From contig JAFGBA010000323.1 in NCBI GenBank assembly GCA_016933395.1, forward strand, positions 1-35,499: a DNA stretch of 35,499 bases. The letters run 5' to 3'. The translations under genes and the position numbers were made by a program. Position 1 is the stretch's first letter. Each line of letters begins with the position of its first letter. Below, piece by piece: positions 8,859 to 19,192 of this stretch. The stretch comes from Sedimentisphaerales bacterium (GTDB taxonomy: Bacteria > Planctomycetota > Phycisphaerae > Sedimentisphaerales > SM23-30). The notes beneath the pieces are model-generated. The model did no database searches and was not told the origin of the DNA. It worked only from the letters and a program-made list of their open reading frames with translations.

Positions 8859-10031
8859 CTAACAAGTTATAGGACGTTGTAAAGTATTATTGAAGACCAT
8901 TTGCACCTGTTCGGCGACGGCGTCCCAGCTTTTGACGGCGCCGGCGGCAACGTGATAATCAGCCCGTTTGGTTGCACTAAACACTTGTTTGATTGCGGCA
9001 GCAAGAGCCTCGGCGTCACGGGGCGGGACAATTTGGCCGTCTCGGGGCACGGCCATCAAATCCTCGACCGCACCGACCCGCGTGGCGACCACGGGTGTAC
9101 CGCAAGCAAGGCTTTCGAGCACCACGTTGGGACAACCTTCACGATACGACGCCAATACGCTGACGTCGGCGGCGTTAAGATATAAGGGAATTTTATCATA
9201 AGCCTGGCGGTCGGCAAGGATTACACGCTGAAGAACGCCCAGTGTCAAAGACAGTCGTTCCAATTCACGACGATAACCGGAAACAACTTCGCCGCCGACA
9301 ATAACCAGGTGAACATCGTTATCCAATTGTTGTAGAGCGCGAATCAGTTCGCCGTGCCCTTTGGCGGCCTTGAGGTGGGCAACGGCCACAATCAGCGGCT
9401 TGTCGAGAGGCAAACCCAGTTGGCGGCGGGCATCCATTTTATTGCGGGGAGCGAAGTGCCGGAGATCAACACCGTTAGGGATAACAAACAGACGTTCGTC
9501 GGGTACGCCCAGTTTACGCGCTTCATCGGCCATAGGCGAGGATACACTGATGACCGCGGCAGCGCCGATAAGAGCCTGGGCGCACTGTCGTCGTTGCGAG
9601 GGTATTTCCAGGCAAGGGTAAATTTTTCCACGCAGGGTAATAATATAAGGGAGCTTAAGTTTGCGGGCCAAGTACGCCACACCAACGCCGTCCGGCCAAA
9701 CGAAGTGGGCATCAAGTACATCAGGACGCCATTGTTGGCGGAATTGCTTTAGCCATGCGGTTAATCCGCGGCCGTAAAACCAACCGTCAAGGGATTTGCA
9801 TATAGCGGGAATGTAGAAAAATCGGGGACGGTGCACCGTGAGACCGTGCCAATTTTCCCGGTGAGGTAAACTCCGGCCATGTAACCGAGTCAGCAGGGGA
9901 AAGTACGGCGTTGGCGCAACCACCTGTAAATCCACCTTTCGATTTAACGCGGCCAAGCGCTGTTCGACGAAAACGCCCCAGGTTGGTTGATGGGCGTTAG
10001 GAAAACAATATGACCAACTCAGCACATTCAT
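8859..10031 (-). CDS. Glycosyltransferase family 4
   Basis: 390 aa; GT-B features NVLSWSYCFPNAHQPTWGVFVEQRL, VIPNGVDLRHFAP, and C-terminal VSVLASYREGCPNVVLESLACGTPVVATRVGAVEDLM (EX7E). Confidence 0.92.
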   Translation of the reverse strand: MNVLSWSYCFPNAHQPTWGVFVEQRLAALNRKVDLQVVAPTPYFPLLTRLHGRSLPHRENWHGLTVHRPRFFYIPAICKSLDGWFYGRGLTAWLKQFRQQWRPDVLDAHFVWPDGVGVAYLARKLKLPYIITLRGKIYPCLEIPSQRRQCAQALIGAAAVISVSSPMADEARKLGVPDERLFVIPNGVDLRHFAPRNKMDARRQLGLPLDKPLIVAVAHLKAAKGHGELIRALQQLDNDVHLVIVGGEVVSGYRRELERLSLTLGVLQRVILADRQAYDKIPLYLNAADVSVLASYREGCPNVVLESLACGTPVVATRVGAVEDLMAVPRDGQIVPPRDAEALAAAIKQVFSATKRADYHVAAGAVKSWDAVAEQVQMVFNNTLQRPITC

Positions 10032-11146
10032 AATACAACCGCATCCTTTTGCGCCAGACGGCGATACAGGCTTTCATAGGCGGTGAGCATGGCGCCAAGG
10101 CTGTATTTTTCGCAGGCGCGGGCGCGGGCGGCCTGGGCGAATTTCCGGCGTTGTTGGGCATCCCGGCGCAGGGTGTCAATGGCGACGGCGAGAGCGGCTT
10201 CGTCACCGGGCTCTATGATAACGCCGCAACGACCTGCATCAAGCATTTCCGCGACACTGCCAACACGGGTGGCGATGCAGGGAAGGGCGCAGGCCATGGC
10301 TTCATTGAGGGCGTTGGGGTGCTGTTCGCTGTCACTGGAAAGGATGAAGATATCCAATTGATGAAGAAACGCAGGAATATTTTGCACGCGGCCCGGAAGT
10401 CGGATTCGGTCAGTAAAGTCGAGTTGGCGGGCGAGGTTTTCCAGAATGGGGCGTTCTTCGCCTTCGCCGGCGATACGCACTTCCAGATCAACACCCTGCC
10501 GAACGAGTCGGGCGGCGGCGCGGATAATCAGGGTGTGATTCTTTACCGGTCGAAGGTTGCCGACTGATCCGATGATTAAACGCGAATTTCGCGGAGGTTG
10601 AGGCGCCGGACAAAAAAGATTCATGTCCAGGCCGTTGGGGATTACGGAGGTTTTGTCCGCCGGCCAGTGCCATTGGGAAATCATCAATTGCCGGGACGCC
10701 TCACTAACGGTAAAGAGATGTGTGGCCGACCAAGCGAGAACTTTTGACGCCAGTCGCCTGCGCAGGGGCATGAAGCCCGCTTTGCCCAAACCATGAAAGC
10801 TGAGCAGCAACGGCGGTTTATGTCGCATCAGCCAGCGGGCTGCAACCGTGTCAGGCCAGGCGCCCCAGTTGCGGGCGTGAATGACATCGGGCCGGATACG
10901 ACGAATTAACCGAGCCAGGCGAAATGGCAGTTTTAATTCGTTAGGGCGGGCATGGAACAAGTGTATCTCGGTATCCTTGGGCAATAAATCGGCGATATGA
11001 GATTCCTCTTTCAGGCAGGCAATGGAATGACGCCACCCATCCTTGGTCAGACCGATGATCACCCGCGCCATGGCCAATTCCATACCGCCGGGCCCCAGGC
11101 CGGGTGTGACATGTAAAATATGAAAGGGAGACATCTTTGCCATCAC
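10028..11146 (-). CDS. Glycosyltransferase family 4
   Basis: 372 aa; HVTPGLGPGGMELAMARVI, SVIPNGLDMNLFCP, IGSVGNLRPVKNH, and ILSSDSEQHPNALNEAMACALPCIATRVGSVAEML. Start is GTG at 11146 or ATG at 11143. Confidence 0.92.
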   Translation of the reverse strand: MMAKMSPFHILHVTPGLGPGGMELAMARVIIGLTKDGWRHSIACLKEESHIADLLPKDTEIHLFHARPNELKLPFRLARLIRRIRPDVIHARNWGAWPDTVAARWLMRHKPPLLLSFHGLGKAGFMPLRRRLASKVLAWSATHLFTVSEASRQLMISQWHWPADKTSVIPNGLDMNLFCPAPQPPRNSRLIIGSVGNLRPVKNHTLIIRAAARLVRQGVDLEVRIAGEGEERPILENLARQLDFTDRIRLPGRVQNIPAFLHQLDIFILSSDSEQHPNALNEAMACALPCIATRVGSVAEMLDAGRCGVIIEPGDEAALAVAIDTLRRDAQQRRKFAQAARARACEKYSLGAMLTAYESLYRRLAQKDAVVL

Positions 11147-12504
11147 CGGGACACGTTTCGCTTGGTTTTTTTGGGTTTCATCTTATCGTCAGGGATCGTC
11201 GTTACGACCGGCTTGGCTTCAATAGACATTTCTATATTATCCATCGCCCGCCATAGACACACCGGCAGTAATAAATACCACCAATATGCTTCGAAATATA
11301 CCAGGCTCCCAGTCAAGCCGAAACACAATAAAGATACCAATGAAGCGGCCATGGCGCTACCAAGCCATTGATAGTCACTACGATATTCCAATGGCAAGTT
11401 ATTAGCCCGACGAATGAGCTTGCGGTACATCCACAGCGCATTGAAGATGATAACGAGTAATACGCCAAGACCGATAACACCCAGTTCCCCGCCACAGCGA
11501 ATAAATGTACTATGGGCGTCACGGTTTTCATGTTCGGGACAATAACGACCGATGGCCTGGGTAAAATTCCCGGGACCAACCCCCAAAGGTTCATCTTTAA
11601 TTAACCGAATGCCGGCTTTCCAAATTTCAATGCGTGATTGAGCCGAACTGTCCCGATCTTCGGAAGATCGCAGAATCGTTTTGCTGCGAGCGATAAACTG
11701 AGGATCCATTAAAAAGGTGAAACCAATCAACGCCGCTATCAGGGCGGCAAATATTTTAAGGCGATATTTTCGGGGAACGATTAAAGCAAGAAATATTCCG
11801 CCGCTCGCCAGACCCACCAAAGCCGATCGGCTGCGGCAAAGAACAATCGTATTCAAAGCCAATATCCCGGCTGTGGCGGAAACGATTTTTCCCGGCCATT
11901 TGGATCGGAGAAATTTAACGCCGATTATGGGCATCATCGCCGCCAAATATCCGGCGAGGCGATTTGCTTCACGAAAGTCAGGTCCCCCCACCGTTTCCAA
12001 ACGTCCGGAAACAAACGCTGCGCGCGGCGTATCGAACGCCTCCATGCCGAGAAACAACGCGCCCAAAACCATGGACCAGAGCAATATATTGAGGTTGCGA
12101 TAGTTACAAACAAGATGCGTCATCATCAATAATAAAACGACCATTTTCGTCATTTTAACGGAAGGGTGATCCACCACGGAATACCGCCCCACCGTTTTTC
12201 CACCGATAAAAACACCAAGCCAGACGATGGCGAGGAAAAGGAGAAGTAACTTTTCCTGACCTGTCAACAATGACTTTCCAAACTTCAGTTTGTTCCAATT
12301 AACCAACATGCCAACGGCCGTTAATACCGCAAGGATAAGTGAATAACGTACGCCAAGATCATTAATCGGACTGGCCCACCATTGCCCTTCCGGTCCGATG
12401 TTATAATGGAGCACATAGGCCACTAATCCCCATAAGGGGATAAAAGGAGCAACGGCAAAACTTGCCGCCACTCCCAAAGCAAATATAATCGTTTTAATCG
12501 CCAT
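11143..12504 (-). CDS. O-antigen ligase / Wzy-like polymerase family membrane protein
   Basis: 453 aa, polytopic; central IEIWKAGIRLIKDEPLGVGPGNFTQAIGRYCPEHENRDAHSTFIRCGGELGVIGLGVLLVII, the periplasmic-loop pattern of the O-antigen ligase family. N-terminal region resembles exosortase-associated O-glycosylation ligases. Confidence 0.85.
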   Translation of the reverse strand: MAIKTIIFALGVAASFAVAPFIPLWGLVAYVLHYNIGPEGQWWASPINDLGVRYSLILAVLTAVGMLVNWNKLKFGKSLLTGQEKLLLLFLAIVWLGVFIGGKTVGRYSVVDHPSVKMTKMVVLLLMMTHLVCNYRNLNILLWSMVLGALFLGMEAFDTPRAAFVSGRLETVGGPDFREANRLAGYLAAMMPIIGVKFLRSKWPGKIVSATAGILALNTIVLCRSRSALVGLASGGIFLALIVPRKYRLKIFAALIAALIGFTFLMDPQFIARSKTILRSSEDRDSSAQSRIEIWKAGIRLIKDEPLGVGPGNFTQAIGRYCPEHENRDAHSTFIRCGGELGVIGLGVLLVIIFNALWMYRKLIRRANNLPLEYRSDYQWLGSAMAASLVSLLCFGLTGSLVYFEAYWWYLLLPVCLWRAMDNIEMSIEAKPVVTTIPDDKMKPKKTKRNVSR

Positions 12505-12784
12505 AAAAGTTATATTTATCCCAAACGCCTAATTTCATCTTCTATATTGAAACAACGCTGACTATCGATAATAATACTTTATCTTTCGAGGTCCGTCAAA
12601 ATACCCAGGGCTTGAACCGGAGTTTGTGTTGATATATACTTTTCCTACGGTATAAAAAGACCGGCGTTCTTTTTTTACTTCGGCGTCTGTTTCCAGGCGT
12701 TTTGTTGATAAGGAGCCATTATTATCTAACTGCTTTTACCGGCGTTTATTATAGCTCTCGGCAGCGGCTGAAACAAGGTTAATT

Positions 12785-14212
12785 ATGTGCTCTAAGACAA
12801 GTCAAATCATACATTCAAAATGGCGAAATCGCTGCCGCGGGAGTCTTGCCGGTATTTATAAATCTCTACGAAACGAGCGGGATTCAGCCTACCTGAGGAC
12901 ATTAAAACAAAGTCGCCATCTTAATATGTCATTCCTGCGTCAACGGCAGTGGGACAAGATGCGGATTTTGCTAAATCACGCTTACCAATCCGTACCCTAT
13001 TATCGCCAACAAATGGACAAGGTGGGATTGAAACCCGATGACATTCGTTGCCGTGAGGATTGGAGTCATTTGCCGTTATTATCGAAAAATGACTTGCGTC
13101 ACCATCTCGAAGAGTTGGTATCGACGGACTATGCGTCGAAACACCTATATCAAACCTCGTCCGGGGGATCGACAGGCGAGCCGGTACGTTTTTATCTGGA
13201 TGAACGACGTCGGCGTATGGCCGGTACGGAAACGCACTGGATACACACCTGGTGCGGCTGGCGCGAGGGTGAGCCTATTGCTCGTTTATGGGGCGCACCG
13301 GAAAAAACCGTACACGTATCCGGAATACGACATTTTTTCCGACGTCTTATCCTGGAGCCTGGTTTTCTTATTGATGCGTATTCTTTAAATCAGGCCACAC
13401 TCAATAATTTTGTCGATGCCTACCGGCGCTGGTCGCCGACGCTGGTCATCGGTTACGCCCAGGCGTTAGGAGAACTGGCGAATTTTCTACTCGAAGAAAA
13501 AATCGAACTGCCTTCCTGCCGAGCGGTGGTATCTTCAGCGGAATTATTGAATCAACACAATGCCGAACTCATCCGACGGGCCTTTAAGGCGCCTTTGATG
13601 GATCGCTATGGTTGCCGCGAAGTCAGCCTGATCGCTTGTCAGTGCCCTCAGGCGCAAAAGGATTACCATATTAACATGTTCCGTATTTTTCTGGAGCTTC
13701 TCGACGATGATAATCAACCGGTCGAGCCCGGAGCATCAGGACGGGTGGTGGTGACCGATTTGGCCAATTTTGGCATGCCTCTGATTCGGTATGATTTGGG
13801 CGACCGAGCGAAGTGGTCTTCATCGCCTGGATGTGTTTGTGGTTGGGATTCAGAACGACTGTCCAATTTGGAGGGACGAACGTGTGATTTTCTATTTCGC
13901 TCCGACGGTACGAAAATCCACGGCCTATATATCAACGTCTTGGTATGGGAGGTTCCTCAAATCGTCCGGTATCGACTTTGTCAGGAGTCATTAGAACAGG
14001 TGGTACTGGACTACATCGAAAACGAACCCGTTCCGGCGGCGAAACTCCTATGGCTGCAAGCGCGTCTGCGCGAAACACTCGGACAACAAATGGATATTAC
14101 TTTAAGAAAAGTGGAAACGCTTCCCAAATCGAAAAGCGGCAAACATCAATATATCGATTGTCACATAGATCCTGCGGAGGCGCCGGCGACGCCTTCGAGG
14201 AAACAGAATTAA
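12785..14212 (+). CDS. CapK/PaaK-like adenylate-forming family protein (second copy, opposite strand)
   Basis: 475 aa; YQTSSGGSTGEPVRFYLDE P-loop, TLVIGYAQALGELANFLL, VVSSAELLN, DRYGCREVSLIACQC, GRVVVTDLANFGMPLIRYDLGD, TLPKSKSGKHQYI. Confidence 0.87.
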   Translation: MCSKTSQIIHSKWRNRCRGSLAGIYKSLRNERDSAYLRTLKQSRHLNMSFLRQRQWDKMRILLNHAYQSVPYYRQQMDKVGLKPDDIRCREDWSHLPLLSKNDLRHHLEELVSTDYASKHLYQTSSGGSTGEPVRFYLDERRRRMAGTETHWIHTWCGWREGEPIARLWGAPEKTVHVSGIRHFFRRLILEPGFLIDAYSLNQATLNNFVDAYRRWSPTLVIGYAQALGELANFLLEEKIELPSCRAVVSSAELLNQHNAELIRRAFKAPLMDRYGCREVSLIACQCPQAQKDYHINMFRIFLELLDDDNQPVEPGASGRVVVTDLANFGMPLIRYDLGDRAKWSSSPGCVCGWDSERLSNLEGRTCDFLFRSDGTKIHGLYINVLVWEVPQIVRYRLCQESLEQVVLDYIENEPVPAAKLLWLQARLRETLGQQMDITLRKVETLPKSKSGKHQYIDCHIDPAEAPATPSRKQN

Positions 14213-15477
14213 TGTAGAAGTTGTTCCAATTCACGCACTTCACAAACCATACGTTCGTGCCAATTCCAAAAGGTTTTAGCAACCTTTTGCTGCGCTGCGC
14301 TTAATGTTCGGCGCAGTTGAGGATCATTACAAAGCTTCAGAAGATGAACGCCCAGTTGTTGGATGTCATCAGGAGGGGCCAGTAGGGCATTACAATCGTG
14401 GCTTAACAGATCAGCGGTGGAACGATCGATAATGGAAACTATCGGCAAACATGCATAAATGGCTTCGTAGAGGGGATTACATCGATTGGTTACATCGTTG
14501 GTAATCATGAAAATATCACAGATATTCATCAATTCCCAAATACGATCATGTTCCATTGCTCCCAGCCAAACGACGTCGGACGCAATGCTTAATTCATCAA
14601 CCATCGCTTTCAAGGCGCTCCGCTCCGGTCCCTCGCCGGCAATCAGTATTTGAGCATTGCCGCCGGCGTTGCGGCACACCTGCAGGGCTTTAAGGATTCG
14701 ATCAATACGTTTCCAATAGCTCAACCGGGAGCAACTGCAAATCCAGATGCTGTCCGGACGAAGGTTATCAGGCGCATTCCGAGCGAACTGCGCCCTGCTT
14801 ATAGCCGGCGGCGCCGACGGCGGATCGACGCCGTTTTGCCAGAAACGGAAACGTTCCGGATTGATGTTGAATTTACGCGCCACCTCATCGCCGCGCGTGC
14901 CGTCGTTGCCCACGATAAGAAGATTGCAGGGAATCCGATACCCCGCCGCCGCGACGGGATATCGCAGGGTAACGAAAGGTTGTTGCATCAAATCGGCCAA
15001 AAATGTGCCATAAAGGCGCGTGACGTTAGGTGCATGAAGTAGTCGCTTAAGAATGTATCCCGCCAGAGCGCTGTTTTGATTATGGGCGTAGATGATATCT
15101 GGCCGTTGTCTCTTTTGGCGGCTCCATCGTAGAACCACAACGGTTATTTCAGCGGTAAACAACAGAAAAACCATCATGTTCAAAATCCAGCGCAGCGGGA
15201 ACCAGAGGTTCTTGCCGCCGCCGATACGGAAACATATTCTGCGAAAGGCTTTCAGGCCGGGCAACCAGCGACATGGAGCCATAATGACGGGATAATCAAT
15301 GTTTAAAGGCGGTTTAATGCGTTCCAACTGAGGACTGAATAATCCATATTGGGGCATAAAAACAGTGATGGTATGTCCGGCGCGACGATGGCCCTTGAGC
15401 GTTTCCGCCAGAGAGGGCATGCCGCCCTTGCCTCGCAAAGGCCATATCGGTAACGCGGATATGTGTAATATATGCAT
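14209..15477 (-). CDS. Glycosyltransferase family 4
   Basis: The ORF extends to 15555, but the likely start is ATG at 15477 (MHILHISALPIWPLRGKGGMPSLAETLKGHRRAGHTITVF). RFWQNGVDPPS, ILIAGEGPERSALK, and DIFMITNDVTNRCNPLYEAIYACLPIVSI support GT-B. Confidence 0.9.
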   Translation of the reverse strand: MHILHISALPIWPLRGKGGMPSLAETLKGHRRAGHTITVFMPQYGLFSPQLERIKPPLNIDYPVIMAPCRWLPGLKAFRRICFRIGGGKNLWFPLRWILNMMVFLLFTAEITVVVLRWSRQKRQRPDIIYAHNQNSALAGYILKRLLHAPNVTRLYGTFLADLMQQPFVTLRYPVAAAGYRIPCNLLIVGNDGTRGDEVARKFNINPERFRFWQNGVDPPSAPPAISRAQFARNAPDNLRPDSIWICSCSRLSYWKRIDRILKALQVCRNAGGNAQILIAGEGPERSALKAMVDELSIASDVVWLGAMEHDRIWELMNICDIFMITNDVTNRCNPLYEAIYACLPIVSIIDRSTADLLSHDCNALLAPPDDIQQLGVHLLKLCNDPQLRRTLSAAQQKVAKTFWNWHERMVCEVRELEQLLH

Positions 15478-15490
15478 GTGAAATTTCCGA

Positions 15491-17293
15491 TTAGTCCGTA
15501 TTGCCGGGAGCATATGCCGCTTTGACGTCGGGAAAATAACGCTCCAGGAATTCAAAAAATACGATAAAGGATAAGTTGAATGGATAACTGATGTAATTTT
15601 TACGCAGGAAAATCATTAACGCATCGCGCAGTAAACGCGGCGCCGCTCGACCGTTGTTGAATAATTGATTATGCCGGATAAAATGCCGCTTCAAATTAAA
15701 CCACCAGAATACTTGTCGCTGATGATGGTAACGGATGTCGTCATGTTCGTATGTTATTTTCGGGAGCGAAGCATAAAGCTGCGCCAGCCGAGGGTAAGCA
15801 CGTTCCACATGGTTTAGGCGCAACTTGTTCTGGATGCGCATTAGCGGCGGCAAGCCCATAACAAAATCGAAAAGGTCGTTATCAAAAAACGGGAAGAAAC
15901 TTTCGGCCTTGAGCGACACCAGTTTTAGGCTCGCCAGAGCTGTCGCCCGGCGCGATCGATTCATCAGATAATAACATCCGAGTTTGTTGGGGGTATGGTC
16001 ATATTTTTCCAATTCCCGCGCAACGGCCTGCACGACGTGGGCACGATGCAAATGGCGGCTGATATCAGGATGCAAGATGGAAAAATCATGCAATTCCGGA
16101 ATAAGCTCTTCCGCAAGATGATCGTTGGTCATGGATAGCGTTTCGGAAAAAACCGCCGCATCAATAAAACGAGAGGCGCGGCGAACGGCATTAAAGGAAA
16201 TATCGCCTCCCAGGCCGTCATAATTAATCAGACCGCCGGGAGGAAGACTTTGCACCAGGGGAAGGATCCATTGATGCATGCGGGTTTCGTTGTCGCATAA
16301 GACCGCCGCTTGAGGAAAACAGGTAGTGGTAAATCCGCGGGAAGGAAGATTTATAAAATGATGTTCCACACCCAGTAGATCGGCCACGGCCCGGGCGCGA
16401 TCGCGGTCGCTATTGTCCAGACTAAAGCCGCGCGTCGTATAGGCGACGAAAGGACAGGCCTGCTTTTTCAGTTCGGCGGCGATTCGACCGGAATCCAGAC
16501 CGCCGCTGAGAAATACGATGGTTTTTGAACCGGATGTCCGTGCTCGGCGACCGATGGCGCGAGCGAACATGCCCGTACACCCTTCAACCGCCTGGGAATA
16601 GGAAACCGATTCATCGATGGGTATACGAGCAATATCCCAATAACGCTTTATAACAACGGTGTTATCCTGAAACGTTAAAATTGACGCCGGGGGCAATAAA
16701 AAGACATTTTCCAAGAATGTGTCTTCGCCGAGGTGATGGCCAAAATGGAGAAACACACTGCACGCCGTCCAATTGAGTTTGCGCGGCGTCCGGGGTGTAG
16801 CCAACAAAGCGCGCAAATCGGAGGCGAACACCAATATATTTTCGGCCTGATTGTGATGATAGTAAATTGGGCGCAAGCCAAAACGATCATTAATAAGCAC
16901 CAATTTCCGTTGTTGTTTTGACCACCACGCCAGAGAAAAAACGCCATTAAGTTTCGGTAGAAGGTCCTTGCGAGACCGGCTTAACAGGCCAAGCATAAAC
17001 TCAACATCATCAGTTAATGAATTAACGTTACATAGGGAGAGTTTATTTGCCAAGTCCGCGTAATCGAATATCTTGCCGCAATAAACAATGGCATTATCGC
17101 CATCGGCGCTGAATAACGGCTGCGGTTTCGTATTAACGGCTCCAAGGCTGAAATGGCCCAGTCCGGCCTGATGATCGTGCCAGACTTCCCGACGGACAAA
17201 GGTATCTTGCCAGGATGCTTCGTACATCCGTCTCAGGGGATCAAGGGGATTGAAATCATCCCGGTTTCCAACAAGTCCGCATATTTTCGTCAT
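15491..17293 (-). CDS. Asparagine synthase-like protein (class II GATase-like N-domain + AsnB-type PP-loop ATPase domain)
   Basis: 600 aa; MTKICGLVGN start, DRFGLRPIYYHHNQAENILVFASDLRALL, and PP-loop TIVFLSGGLDSGRIAAEL. Confidence 0.88.
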   Translation of the reverse strand: MTKICGLVGNRDDFNPLDPLRRMYEASWQDTFVRREVWHDHQAGLGHFSLGAVNTKPQPLFSADGDNAIVYCGKIFDYADLANKLSLCNVNSLTDDVEFMLGLLSRSRKDLLPKLNGVFSLAWWSKQQRKLVLINDRFGLRPIYYHHNQAENILVFASDLRALLATPRTPRKLNWTACSVFLHFGHHLGEDTFLENVFLLPPASILTFQDNTVVIKRYWDIARIPIDESVSYSQAVEGCTGMFARAIGRRARTSGSKTIVFLSGGLDSGRIAAELKKQACPFVAYTTRGFSLDNSDRDRARAVADLLGVEHHFINLPSRGFTTTCFPQAAVLCDNETRMHQWILPLVQSLPPGGLINYDGLGGDISFNAVRRASRFIDAAVFSETLSMTNDHLAEELIPELHDFSILHPDISRHLHRAHVVQAVARELEKYDHTPNKLGCYYLMNRSRRATALASLKLVSLKAESFFPFFDNDLFDFVMGLPPLMRIQNKLRLNHVERAYPRLAQLYASLPKITYEHDDIRYHHQRQVFWWFNLKRHFIRHNQLFNNGRAAPRLLRDALMIFLRKNYISYPFNLSFIVFFEFLERYFPDVKAAYAPGNTD

Positions 17294-17323
17294 CGGGCCA
17301 ATCCTGCTACGGTTTAATAAACG

Positions 17324-19192
17324 TTATTCTTTCCGCTCGGACTTTTGTCGGAGAAACGTCTCGGCGTTCCAGGTGGTCAGTTGCCCCTCCATAATCCAAT
17401 GCCATACCTGCCAGTAAAAAAGTAAATTTCGGGCAATACGTATTTTCCAGTCAAACGGAGGATGCGTTTGTTTGATAGTCATAACGGCACCGGCATTGAG
17501 TTCATTATGATCCGGGTGAACCAACTGGATAACCTGATTAACCAACCGGTTGGCCTCACCTCGCTGCTTTGATCCTGCACCCAGTTTCTGAAAAAACGAT
17601 CCGAAAATAGGTAAACGTCCAAGACGATGCCAGTAATAACTGGTGTGTTTACACAGTCTGCCTGCGCCCTTTAAGGCCCACAGTCGAGGTGTAAATTTAT
17701 TCGGCGTGAAAAACTGTCCGCCGGAACAAAACGGGATGCTCAAGGCTTCAGGGAAATGCTTCTTATATAATTTAAGATGGAGTTGTCTCTGACACGTGAG
17801 TTTTCTTGGAAATTTACCGGCAATATTCCAAAACGTTCTGCTGAAACAAGGAATGAAAGACAAGACATAATTGCCGTATACTTGAACAGGATCCAAGCTA
17901 ACACAACGGCGCAATCGATTATTATCCAGAAATCTGGCTATCCCATATCCATCATTAGGGTAACGGGATAACTCAATATTCAGAAGTTCAGTGTATTTTT
18001 CCCTCATGGCCTCTCCAATGTCGGGGGAAAAGAGGTGCTCAGCGGCCTGCCAATGCAAAGACGTAATCGGCCGAGCTTTCGCCTGTAAAAAATCTTCGAA
18101 CATGTCAAACTGCGGATGACCGGGAGAGAACGCAACGCCGGAACCGCCGCCGTCCCAAATTGCCTTCATTTCCGGTCGTAAATACTGCACCACCTGGGTG
18201 ATGAACAAATTCAAACATGGTACGGCAACTTCGTTCAAAACCAAATAATGCAAAAATACCGGTGATTCATAGTAATGTCGCGATGGTATAACAAGTTGAT
18301 ACTTGCCTTGATTGAATTTTTTGGCCGCCTGCACGGCCAGCCGACCATCAGCGCCAAAATACTCCTCCTGATGCTGAAGCGTCAACGCCTGAACCTCTAA
18401 TCCTTCCTCATGCAGAAGTGTCATGATAAGGCGCGAGTCAAAGCCGCCGCTTAAAAGCGAATAACCGGAATGTGAATGCTGCGTGTATCCCCGAATTTCC
18501 TGCCGGGCTATATCGAGTAGTTCACCGGTATCAATATCATCAAGGGTCATATGAGGGGCTGGTTCGGGCCGGGACCAGTACTTTTTTGTTTCGACGTGGT
18601 TGGTTTCGGCGTCATAGGTGATAATTGTAGCGGCGTTTATCCGTGATACACCTTCCAGTTGGGTATTTTCGCCTATACAATAATCAAAAGACACAAAGGA
18701 ACCCCAGCCGGCGGGATCCATTTTCGTCTTGATGAGTCCACTGGCCGGAAACGCCTTAAGTTCCGAGGCGATGAGAAGGCCTTGGTTGGGCCGGGCGATG
18801 TAGAGCGGCTGAAGCCCGAGTGGGTCGGTAAACACTACGAGTTTTTGTGCAGCAGCGTTCCAAAATACCGCGGCGAACACTCCGTCAAGACTGGCGAGTT
18901 GTTCGATTGCTTGTTTGTAACCTCCTACGATCGCTTGGGCCAAACAGGTGTCCAGACATCCATCGAGTTTGATCGGGACACCTGCGACCGCCAGAATATT
19001 GCCTTCATCACTTTGACGAAAAAGCGAAACTGACGAGGAGCTATCGGACGTGGCTACGTAGGCCAAAGCTCCTTTGCCAAGGACCAGCGTTTTACACTGG
19101 TGGTTGTTCGCCAGACGCATGGACGTCGCCATCGCTTTCACCACGTTTTTAGCATTCAACCTTGCCGGGGCAAAGCATACTGCCAGCTTCAT
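17324..19192 (-). CDS. Asparagine synthase-like protein
   Basis: 622 aa; LDGVFAAVFWNAAAQKLVVFTDPLGLQPLYIARPNQGLLIASELKAF and PP-loop YSLLSGGFDSRLIMTLL. Clearly alignable with 20732..22594. Confidence 0.88.
   Translation of the reverse strand: MKLAVCFAPARLNAKNVVKAMATSMRLANNHQCKTLVLGKGALAYVATSDSSSSVSLFRQSDEGNILAVAGVPIKLDGCLDTCLAQAIVGGYKQAIEQLASLDGVFAAVFWNAAAQKLVVFTDPLGLQPLYIARPNQGLLIASELKAFPASGLIKTKMDPAGWGSFVSFDYCIGENTQLEGVSRINAATIITYDAETNHVETKKYWSRPEPAPHMTLDDIDTGELLDIARQEIRGYTQHSHSGYSLLSGGFDSRLIMTLLHEEGLEVQALTLQHQEEYFGADGRLAVQAAKKFNQGKYQLVIPSRHYYESPVFLHYLVLNEVAVPCLNLFITQVVQYLRPEMKAIWDGGGSGVAFSPGHPQFDMFEDFLQAKARPITSLHWQAAEHLFSPDIGEAMREKYTELLNIELSRYPNDGYGIARFLDNNRLRRCVSLDPVQVYGNYVLSFIPCFSRTFWNIAGKFPRKLTCQRQLHLKLYKKHFPEALSIPFCSGGQFFTPNKFTPRLWALKGAGRLCKHTSYYWHRLGRLPIFGSFFQKLGAGSKQRGEANRLVNQVIQLVHPDHNELNAGAVMTIKQTHPPFDWKIRIARNLLFYWQVWHWIMEGQLTTWNAETFLRQKSERKE

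Noticed and set aside
8310-8882. 190-aa Gly/Val/Glu-rich plus-strand ORF
   Set aside because: Antisense to the ATP-grasp gene; composition reflects the opposite-strand codons.
12663-12746. Repeated GGCGT(T/C) words upstream of the second CapK gene
   Set aside because: Irregular spacing (19, 14 and 45 bp) and short word; consistent with chance.
17285-17293. Possible ATA start giving an MCGLVGN N-terminus for the AsnB-like protein
   Set aside because: ATA initiation is very rare and an in-frame ATG lies three codons upstream; kept only as a caveat.
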